The position numbers and the translations under genes are program-made. This document shows, one piece after another, positions 29,100 to 36,500 of a stretch of 36,500 nucleotides of DNA; positions within the stretch are counted from its first letter, which is position 1, and each line of letters opens with the position of its first letter. The DNA comes from Nematostella vectensis (Eukaryota; Cnidaria; Anthozoa; Actiniaria; Edwardsiidae), in NCBI RefSeq assembly GCF_932526225.1, contig NC_064048.1, forward strand, positions 7,979,015-8,015,514. The letters are read 5' to 3'. The notes beneath the pieces were generated by a model. That model did not search any database. It had not been told where the DNA came from and saw nothing but the letters and a program-made list of their open reading frames with translations.

Positions 29100-29456
29100 A
29101 AAATGTCCTAAGACATCACTTACACCAGATACACATGTATTTTGTGGTGAATTTTCAAACCTTTATAATGTCATTCTCTGTATTCGCTAAATAATTAATG
29201 CTTTTCATATTAAGAAAGTGGTCTTTCATATTAAAAAAAATTATTGTGCACATATATGGTGTTGTTCAATTACTCTACTTAATTTTGAGCCTCAATTGTT
29301 TGAGTTGTATTTAATCTCGAACTCATGTGAAATGACTTAGTTTCGCCTGCATTGAGCGAAGAACAGCTAATAAAACGATAAGACAAAGAATACATATTTC
29401 TCCTTATTTACCTCGCAAACGCTAAACATTCCCGAAGAAAAAACACATAATCAAAA
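29100..29456 (+). promoter_or_regulatory. Conserved upstream block of receptor copy 2
   Basis: It shares CTAAGACATCACTTACACCA, TTGTTTGAGTTGTATTTAAT, CTCGAACTCATGTGAAATGA and GAGCGAAGAACAGCTAATAA with the other copies, ending CACATAATCAAAA before the ATG. AATAAAACGATAA about 90 bases before the start is a possible TATA-like element. Function is inferred. Confidence 0.55.
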
Positions 29457-30332
29457 ATGAATAAAAGCGGAAACACTACAGCACAGTGGAACACAGATAA
29501 AATGGACAGCCTTTCAAAGGCAACGATCGCGTGCAAAGTGGTACTTGGACTTTGGGCTATTATCGGGAACACCATCAGCCTTGTCATCTTCCTCAAAACG
29601 AAGAGTCTCCGACGGCGAAGATCAAACTACCTACTTGTCAATCTGTGCATCGCCGACCTCCTCGTCGGAATCTACTGCGTTATTGGTAGTCTGGAAGCGC
29701 TCCTCTCATGGCGTATTCATATTGTCGTTCTTGCTTGTTTAAAAGTCTTCTCAAGTCATTTATCGGTCAATTTTCTGGCCGCTGTATCGGTGGAGCGTCT
29801 TGTTGCCGTCGCCTTTCCTTTCTATCACCGAGGAACGGGTAAGACATTTTACGTTCTCCTGATCGGGACTCCTTGGCTTCTCGCCGGTATTAGTACAGTG
29901 ACAACAGCGGTCTTACCTCACGTTAACTCATATATCGCCGCTATGATCTCAGTGACCTTTTACAGTATTTACGTCTTCCTGCCCCTTTTAATAATTCCTG
30001 TTGCCTACACCGTCATCATGATCAGGTCCAGGGGGAGTCATATCAACGGACACGGAGCCCGTGAAAGATTGCGTGATAAAAAGCTTGCCGTCACGCTTCT
30101 TATTGTCACGCTGGCATCACTAGTCACATGGATGCCCTTTCATTGTTACTTGGTCATAAGTTTATTTAATCCTTGGCATTTTGATTATTCTGCATTCACG
30201 CCTCTTAATATGTTACAAATTTCCAACTCGTGCATTAACATTGTGGTGTACGCCTGGAGGATTCCCGAGTTTAGACAGGTTCTGTTTAGGCATAAACCTG
30301 TTGTTGCGACCAACGTCAAGGTAGAGCAATAA
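29457..30332 (+). CDS. Class A (rhodopsin-type) G-protein-coupled receptor, copy 2, intronless
   Basis: 291 residues, intact. The N-terminus has two possible glycosylation sites (NKS at 2, NTT at 6). Motifs are IGNTISL in TM1, NLCIADLLVG in TM2, VERLVAV after TM3, TWMPF in TM6 and NSCINIVVYAWRIPEFR in TM7. The cytoplasmic loops are almost the same as copy 1 (KTKSLRRRRSNYLL, RSRGSHINGHGARERLRDKK). It differs sharply in ECL1 (four residues shorter), ECL2 (LPHVNSYIAAMISVT) and ECL3 (LFNPWHFDYSAFTP). The C-tail stops at VEQ, 14 residues before copy 1, although the DNA homologous to copy 3's tail continues after the stop. It is a plasma-membrane receptor and its ligand is unknown. Confidence 0.93.
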   Translation: MNKSGNTTAQWNTDKMDSLSKATIACKVVLGLWAIIGNTISLVIFLKTKSLRRRRSNYLLVNLCIADLLVGIYCVIGSLEALLSWRIHIVVLACLKVFSSHLSVNFLAAVSVERLVAVAFPFYHRGTGKTFYVLLIGTPWLLAGISTVTTAVLPHVNSYIAAMISVTFYSIYVFLPLLIIPVAYTVIMIRSRGSHINGHGARERLRDKKLAVTLLIVTLASLVTWMPFHCYLVISLFNPWHFDYSAFTPLNMLQISNSCINIVVYAWRIPEFRQVLFRHKPVVATNVKVEQ

Positions 30333-30530
30333 GAATGGAGTGCAGAAAGACGTCAAGGCGCGCTAGCAGAGCCAATAGAAAAGCACCATATGCAGTGGGG
30401 AGAAACCTGACCAAATAGACGTGCAATTGGACGATAATAAGATTAACGAAATCAAGATTAATCAAGATCTCACCACGTTCATAAATATAAAAATGCATTA
30501 CACGAAAAATGCGCTTTAAGGTCCCAATCG
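30333..30530 (+). other. 3' flank of receptor copy 2
   Basis: AGCACCATATGCAGTGGGGA and GTGCAATTGGACGATAA correspond to the coding tail of copy 3 and the 3' flank of copy 1. Homology ends at about 30435. Confidence 0.65.
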
Positions 30531-30539
30531 AACCTATTC

Positions 30540-30667
30540 ACGGAAAAAAAAGTCCGCGTTTTCCATTAATTTTGTAAGTGAGAAAACGTATAGAAAATCC
30601 GCAATAATCTTGAATATTCTTTTCCCGTCTTTGTAAAATTTGAGAGGCGTTTTCCTCGCATTTTCTA
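30540..30667 (+). repeat. Possible degenerate monomer of the 152-bp satellite
   Basis: GAGAAAACGTATAGAAAATC and GCGTTTTCCTCGCATTTTC resemble the monomers at 31.7-32.4 kb. The poly-G repeat begins directly after, as if inserted into the satellite. Confidence 0.4.
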
Positions 30668-31250
30668 ACCCTATTCAGTCCGAGGGGGGGGGGGGGGGGG
30701 GGGGGCTTTTGAGGCCCCAGCACCTTTGATCTGTAATAATTTTTGAACTAGTAGGGCAAAAGCATTGAAATTTGATGACTTTTCCTAAACTTTATCTGGG
30801 ATCAGTTTGGTGTAAACAAAATTTTGATATGTGTAGCCTGGTAACCATAGTAACCAAGTTTTGAGACATAGGTTTAATGAAAATTAGGCTAAACGCTTTA
30901 AGTCGTTAAAATCAACTATTAATACGACGTGCTCAACGTAAATCCATTTTATTTAAACGTTTTATACCAAGTTCTGCAAAAAAACACAATAAAAATTTAC
31001 AACTCTATTTTAGGGGGGGAGGGGTGGTGTTTTTTTTTGGTCAATTTTTGACCCTCTCGGAATAGTGCTTGTAGAAATAGCAAAAACACATTCATATCCA
31101 CCTGAAATCATTAATACAACTTGAAACGAAGATTAAATATTGTCAAAAAGCTTAAAATATTGCCACCCAGTTTTTATTGATTAAAATAAATAACTTTCAT
31201 TGAATCCAAGATGGCGGATCCAAGATGGGGGATGATGATGTCACATAATT
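30668..31250. repeat. Poly-G repeat of the AACCCTATTCAG family
   Basis: AACCCTATTCAGTCCGA is followed by a run of 22 G (30684-30705), then GCTTTTGAGGCCCCAG. The end matches the insertion in the gypsy element at 18612. The far end is uncertain. AAGATGGCGGATCCAAGATG lies near 31209. Confidence 0.55.
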
Positions 31251-31720
31251 AGCTAGAATTCGCTGTTTTTTTTAACTAACATCTAAATTTGGCAAAATCC
31301 TTTTTATATTTATTTAATAATTTATTTAATAATTTTTTTCAGGTGCGAATTTCAGAGTAGGTAAATAACAAAGTGCTTGAAAATAAAAATTCGCCAATTT
31401 CTCGGAATTCCTCTTATAGATTTTAATAAAAATCCCTCTAAGTGTCGACCAAGGTCTGATGTACAATATCCTATAGCTTATTTGTTAAAAATTTCCCTGT
31501 AACGAACAGCACTTCGCGAATAGTGAATTTAACGGGTTCGCCGTTCCGTTGCCATAGAAACAGCAATGTTAACACATGTTACATTTATATAAAGTTCATT
31601 CCTAGGTACATGGCATGGCCAAATAGTTTGATGATCCGATCCCTGTAGCAGAAGATACGAGTTGTGATTGACAGGATGGTTGGGCATTCGGGAAACTGTA
31701 TAGAATCTCCTTAATCTGAG
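31251..31720. other. Intergenic stretch, nothing identified
   Basis: AT-rich, with a direct duplication TATTTAATAATTTATTTAAT near 31310. No gene or further repeat was recognised. Confidence 0.5.
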
Positions 31721-31721
31721 A

Positions 31722-32440
31722 TATTCCAGGCATTTTCCTCACATATTCCTTTGCAAGAAAATTTGGAAAAATCCATCGCGTTTTCTCGGCGTTTACCTAG
31801 AAGGATAACTCGAGTAATCCAAAGCTTTTCCTGAACAGAAAACGCATGGAAAATTAACCCTGTATAATAACCCCGTTTGGTCGCATTTTCCTCGCATTTT
31901 CCTTGGTAGGAAAATTTGGAAAAATCAATCGCGTTTTCCCGGCGTTTACCGAGAGGATAACGCGAGTAATCCAAAGATTTTCCTGACTAGAAAAGACATA
32001 GAAAATTAACCCCGCAAAATAACCCCGTTTGGTCGCATTTTCCTCGCATATTCCTTGGCAAGAAAATGTGGAAAAATCCATCGTGTTTTCCCGGCGTTTA
32101 CCGAGAAGGATAACACGATTAATCCAAAGATTTTCTGACCAGAAAACGCATTGAAAATTAACCCCGTATAATAACCCCGTTTGATCGCATTTTCCTCGCA
32201 TATTCCTTGGTAGGAAAATTTGGAAAAATCAATCGCGTTTTCCCGCCGTTTACCGAGAGGATAACGCAAGTAATCCAAAAAATTTTCCTGTCTAGAAAAT
32301 AAAACGCATGAAAAATTAACCTTGTAAAATAACACCGTTTGGTCGCATTTTCATCGCATATTCCTTGGTAGGGAAATTATGGAAAAATTAATCGCGTTTT
32401 CCCGGAATTTACCGAAAAGGGTAATGCGAGTTATATTTTT
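31722..32440 (+). repeat. ~152-bp satellite, about 4.7 copies
   Basis: Landmarks ACCCCGTTTGGTCGCATTTT recur with starts at about 31870, 32022, 32174 and 32332 (spacing 152, 152, 158). Each monomer also has GGAAAAATCNATCGCGTTTT, GGCGTTTACCGAGAGGATAA and CAGAAAACGCAT. Minus-strand frames (about 31711-32335) are open across monomers and give a repeated RRENAIDFSKFS-type peptide, most likely by-products. Confidence 0.9.
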
Positions 32441-32559
32441 CACACATGCACTCTAAAAGACCTTGACTTTCTAAGAGTTGGTTTTGTTTGGGAGATGCAT
32501 TTTATTAAAATTTTATTAAAATTATGATCTGATGGATTAAAGGTTTAATGAAATGGGTG
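32441..32559. other. Short spacer before receptor 3 upstream region
   Basis: It includes a direct duplicate ATTTTATTAAAATTTTATTA. Nothing else was seen. Confidence 0.5.
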
Positions 32560-33404
32560 GAACTTAAAAGTCGTAAAATGTTTAAAATTTCTTTTTTAAC
32601 TGTTTTTTCTTTTCTTTTTACAATGGAAAAGTAACACAAAAAGTAATGCAAGAAGGATCGATGTCAAAATCCTATCTATTTCCTTGGACTTTCCTCGTTT
32701 TAGAACGAGCATTTGATGAGCACAAATGACATTTCTTTAACTAGTTGCGGCAACAAGATTATTTCATCAGTGAATGGACCTATTATCTATCGAATTTAAA
32801 ACTAATAAGCGTTGTTAAATCTTATTATCATATGCAATGTTTTTTTTCTTATAATACGTTGCTTGTCTGTATAAAAGAATGATAAGGCCGGACCTCCTTC
32901 AATGGTTTAGTTTATTGATGTGACGTAAAGTGATCTCCCTAGGCCTAACATAATATATTGTTCAATTAATTTTTATCAAAATGTCCTAAGACATCACTGA
33001 CACCATACACTGTATTTCTTGGTGAATTTTCAAAACTTTATATTGTCAGTAGTCTGAAACTGAACAAGAATGTTAATAAAGCCGCCAAATGTTTTGATAA
33101 ATGGTTTGACATCTTTGCATTTGCTTGGTGTGGCGGACCCTTAATGCTTTTCATAATAGGAAAGACGGGGTCTTTTAAAGTGTAATGATGGTGTTTTTCA
33201 ATTACTTTACTCAATTTTGAGCCTCCAATAAGATACAAATACGGTACGTCTATTAGTGTTTTGAGTTCTCGAACTCATGTGAAATGACTTAGCTCCGCCT
33301 GCATTGAGCGAATCAAAGCTCATAAAACGATAAAGAAAACATATTTCTCCTTATTTACCTCGAAAACGCTAAACATTCCCTAGAAAAACAACACGTAATC
33401 AAAA
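32560..33404 (+). promoter_or_regulatory. Long upstream region of receptor copy 3
   Basis: This is the most complete copy of the upstream unit, matching both 27.76-28.43 kb and 14.56-14.92 kb. It ends AAACATTCCCTAGAAAAACA and CACGTAATCAAAA before ATG 33405. A promoter role is inferred from conservation among copies. Confidence 0.55.
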
Positions 33405-34385
33405 ATGAATAAAAGCGGAAACACTACAGCACAGTGATACACTGTTCGTCTTTCAAAGACATCTATCGCGTGCGGAACGGTACTTGGACTTTTGGCCATC
33501 ATCGGGAACACCATCAGCCTTGTCATCTTCCTCAAAAGGAAAAGTCTCCGAAGGCGCAGATCAAACTACCTACTCGTCAATCTGTGCATCGCCGATCTCC
33601 TTGTCGGAATCCACTGCTTGTTTCATGCCATCCTTTCTCTCGAAGCGCTATCCTTATGGCGTATTTATGACGCCTTTTTTATTCTCCCTAGTTTGAATGT
33701 CTTCTCATGTTTTTCATCGGTCAATTTTCTGGCCGCTGTATCGGTGGAGCGTCTTGTTGCCGTCGCCTTTCCTTTCTATCACCGAGGAACGGGTAAGACC
33801 TTTTACGTTCTCCTGATCGGGACTCCTTGGCTTCTCGCCGGTATTAGTACAGTGACAACAATGTCCATTCCGGTCGCAGTTATGACGAACTCATTTCCCT
33901 TTTTCGTTATCTACGTCTTCTTGCCTCTTTTAATAATGTCTGCTGCCTACACCGTCATCATGATCAGATCCAGGGCGAGTCATATCAACGGACACGGAGC
34001 TCGTGAAAGATTGCGTGATAAGAAGCTTGCCGTCACGCTTTTCATTGTCACGCTGGCGTCACTTGTCACATGGCTGCCCAGTAATTGTAACTCGGTCGTA
34101 CACGCCTCAGGTTTCTCGTTTGATTATTTAAAAGTATACGAGGCTCTTCTTTATCTTCAATATTCCAACTCGTGCATTAACATCGTGGTGTACGCCTGGC
34201 GGATTCCTGAGTTCAAACAGCTTCTGTTTAGGCATAAGCCTGTTGTTGCCAACGTGCAAGGTAGAGCAGGAGAATGGAATGCATGCAGACGTCAAGGCGC
34301 GCTAGCAGAAACAATAGAAATGCACCATATGCAGCGGGAAGAACCTTACCAAATCGACGTGCAATTGGACGAAAGTCAAGACTGA
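33405..34385 (+). pseudogene. Class A G-protein-coupled receptor, copy 3, with a stop at codon 11
   Basis: The start ATG 33405 and first codons (MNKSGNTTAQ) equal copy 2, but codon 11 is TGA (33435-33437), where copy 2 has TGG. A local change has also shortened this stretch by nine bases against copy 2. After the TGA the same frame is open for 315 codons and holds all seven helices: IIGNTISL, NLCIADLLVG, VERLVAV, GTPWLLAG, VFLPLLIM, VTWLPSN, NSCINIVVYAW. No other ATG precedes TM1; a TTG at 33492 would cut into it. So it is a young pseudogene, a null allele, a readthrough case, or has an unseen start. The C-tail extends to QREEPYQIDVQLDESQD, longer than in copies 1 and 2. ECL1, ECL2 and ECL3 differ from both. 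Confidence 0.75.
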
Positions 34386-34900
34386 TTTGACTGCGCCATT
34401 ATGTTACTGTTATAAATACGACGAATTACAGCCGGGCAAGCAGAGTGGTACAAAATGTTATGTATGCAACGTAGAGAATTAGCCATCAGACTTGCTATCT
34501 GTGTGGTTTTATTCCCCTATTTAGTGGAATAAGACACCCTAGATATATATTGAAAGATTTATAGGCGGGCAAGCGGAGAAGGGTACGAGGAAAAAATAAG
34601 AATAAAAAATAATTGAACATCATTCATTTTCTTTTTTGGGTTGAAAAATATAGTCGCATTGTTTAGCTTTTAAAATTTTGAAAGCGTTGTTTCTAATATT
34701 TCTCCTTGCATCCGTCTCACCATAAAAACAATGCATTTAAATGCATAAAAAATGCATTTAAACAAACCTGCTTGTGTTGCTGAAGCCTTGAATCCACCAG
34801 ATGGTAGTTTAATGAAATTCATTCCAAAACGAAACCAAATAGTTATCGCTTGCTCATCACTTGATAGAGCACAGAACTCATAATAGTAGACTTTTTACTA
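34386..34900 (+). other. 3' flank of receptor copy 3
   Basis: GCTGAAGCCTTGAATCCACC and AGAGCACAGAACTCATAATA match the 3' flank of copy 1 near 16.77-16.87 kb. Two ATGCATTTAAATGCATAAAA-like phrases lie near 34730-34760. Confidence 0.6.
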
Positions 34901-35910
34901 GATATATTGCGGCACTGCCATAAAGCGGAGCCCCATATACAAACTAATGTCAGTTAGATATTCAAGAGCTGTTTTACAATTTTTGAAACTACCTCAAGTG
35001 GTAGATAAATAGTTTATTTCAAAATAATTGCATTGCAGGGAAAAGGCCGAGTTGCACAATTTACATCGGGTAACATTTAACAAAAAAATGGTTAAGCATT
35101 TATACAGATAATAAGATTTAAGGATAATACAAAGTTAGAATTAATTATAGCAATGCGCTTTACAAAATATGAGCGTGCTATATATAGATTCTGTAAACTA
35201 AAAACACTCTATTCAGGACTGGACCAATATTTGTTGTTTCTATAGTAACAACATAAAATCAAAATCTGCACTTTTGCACTTACGTGATATTTTCTTAGTG
35301 ACGGTATAAAATGATAAAAAAAACATGCATCATTTGCCTTCTTCGGCCCTTTTTCTAAATTTGTGGTTAGCAGTATTTGTACCTTGATATAAGATCTGGT
35401 CATTTACGAGAAATAATCTGCTAGTACGCCTACGCTTTTACGGGAGTTTTTTTAAGTTTTTTTAATTTACCCTATCCAGAGTTGTCATTTTTTTTTCCGA
35501 TACGCTTGTTTCAAAAAAGCACGGATATAACCATTCTATGGTCTTGTCCATTTGAACTTTTTCGAGATCAAAAACAGTCTCATTCTGTTTAATCATGGTC
35601 CATTTCAACAATCTGCGAATAACTGGACGAAACTTGTTGACGAAATGGACGATTACTTGCAGTCTCTTGACCTGGTTGAATATAGACAGTCTTTTCTGTA
35701 GCTATGTGGTTAATTTGATGATGTGTTGTCACCGCTTGATATCTATATTAAGCATAACGGACTTATCGACCGCTTGAAGGGTTTTTTATAAAACCATTGA
35801 CTCAAAGTGGACATGTTCTACTTTATCAACTTTTATTCAAGAAGACGATAATGTATAAATACTATTTATATAAATTTTATCCTTGTTACTCCAAAAAAAC
35901 CCACAACTAC
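34901..35910. other. Intergenic stretch, nothing identified
   Basis: AT-rich DNA. Short open frames (for example 35595-35777) show no recognisable features. Confidence 0.5.
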
Positions 35911-35914
35911 TTAC

Positions 35915-36257
35915 CGATGCTCTCCGTAAATTTACCATGCTCTCTGATGCTCCCCGTAAATTTACCATGCTCTCTGATTTTCTCCGTAAAGTTACCATGC
36001 TCTCTGTGCTCTTCGTAAAATTACCACGCTCTCTGATGCTATCCGTAAATTTACCGTTCTCTCTGAGGCTCTCCGTAAACTTACCACGCTCGCTGGTGTT
36101 CTCAGTAAATTTACTATTCTCTTGATGCTTCTCGTAAATTTACCACGCTCTCTGATGCTCTCCGTAAACTTACCACGCTCTTTGATGCTTCTCGTAAATT
36201 TACCATGCTCTCTGATGCTTCTCGTAAATTTACCATGCTCGCTGATGCTTCTCGTAC
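35915..36257 (+). repeat. ~30-bp minisatellite, forward arm, about 11 copies
   Basis: The unit GATGCTCTCCGTAAATTTAC followed by CATGCTCTCT repeats with point variants (CTTCTCG or CTCTCCG in place of each other, CACGCTC for CATGCTC). The period of 30 keeps frames open on both strands with 10-residue repeats; I treat them as by-products. Confidence 0.93.
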
Positions 36258-36267
36258 TAACAGACCA

Positions 36268-36365
36268 AGGTAAATTTACAGAGAACATCAGAACAAGATA
36301 AATTTATGAGGAGCATTAAATAAATTCACGAGGAGAATCAGAGCAAGGAAACTTACTGGAAGAAT
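36268..36365 (-). repeat. ~30-bp minisatellite, inverted arm, about three copies
   Basis: AAGGTAAATTTACAGAGAAC, then ATAAATTTATGAGGAGCATT and AATTCACGAGGAGAATCAGA are reverse-complement versions of the unit at 35915-36257. Only the spacer TACTAACAGACC separates the two orientations. Confidence 0.85.
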
Positions 36366-36500
36366 CAGAAGTGTGACGCACTCCGAGCTGCTTATATCGC
36401 TGGCGAACGAACAACGCCGACGCGCTAGCCGTGATAATAGCAAAGAACGACATACGGAAATCAAAAATAAATAAATCTGACACACGAAAATTTTCTGGCT
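36366..36500. other. Right edge of the window
   Basis: No feature was recognised in the last 135 bases. Confidence 0.5.

Noticed and set aside
31711-32335. Minus-strand repeat protein with RRENAIDFSKFS-type units
   Set aside because: The frame follows the 152-bp satellite and changes between monomers; the simplest reading is chance openness in a short array.
35992-36288. 98-codon minus-strand protein with 10-residue repeats
   Set aside because: It comes from a 30-bp minisatellite whose period is a multiple of three, so frames stay open on both strands.

Overview
This window looks like nuclear DNA of an animal, most likely an anthozoan cnidarian (coral or sea anemone). The evidence is a tandem family of intronless rhodopsin-type receptors of the kind expanded in cnidarians, decayed BEL/Pao and Ty3/gypsy retroelements, Crypton-like tyrosine-recombinase (DUF3504-type) fragments, many short inverted-repeat elements, and AT-rich intergenic DNA. 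The host call is inference from protein and repeat style; no database was searched. I saw no rRNA, convincing functional tRNA, CRISPR or bacterial operon.

Layout. 1-300: 5' part of a Crypton-like element on the minus strand, running off the window. 1.3-3.6 kb: a tandem duplication of about 1.17 kb. 3.68-3.92 kb: two possible divergent first exons. 4.3-5.4 kb: a DNA element with terminal inverted repeats and a nested hairpin. 6.0-6.35 kb: two more foldback elements. 7.37-12.07 kb: a 13-bp minisatellite of nearly 3.9 kb with higher-order repeats of about 1.05 kb; a short inverted copy of its right end lies about 0.8 kb to its left. 12.6-14.1 kb: decayed BEL/Pao pol (RNase H and integrase). 15.47-16.39 kb: receptor copy 1. 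17.1-20.36 kb: decayed Ty3/gypsy element on the minus strand, abutting a receptor TM6-TM7 fragment at 20.4 kb. 20.6-21.6 kb: two small tandem repeats rich in TGACGTCA. 22.16-22.52 kb: an inverted-repeat element. 23.57-24.25 kb: an internally deleted Crypton-like copy. 26.45-29.0 kb: orphan copies of the receptor upstream region, one still carrying the first codons of a dead receptor gene. 29.46-30.33 kb: receptor copy 2. 30.67-32.44 kb: a repeat with a 22-G run, then a satellite of about 152 bp. 33.4-34.39 kb: receptor copy 3, with a stop at codon 11. 35.9-36.37 kb: a 30-bp minisatellite that reverses orientation.

The only genes with strong coding evidence are the receptors. All copies and fragments lie on the plus strand, and they share upstream and downstream flanks, so the locus grew by head-to-tail duplication of a promoter-plus-gene unit. 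Cytoplasmic and core helix segments are almost invariant among copies, while the extracellular halves of TM2-TM3, ECL2 and ECL3 differ strongly, as expected of receptors diversifying in ligand recognition. Most remaining DNA is transposon debris and tandem repeats. The most unusual structures are the minisatellites with inverted portions, the internally deleted recombinase element, and a hammerhead-like motif at 26.93 kb.
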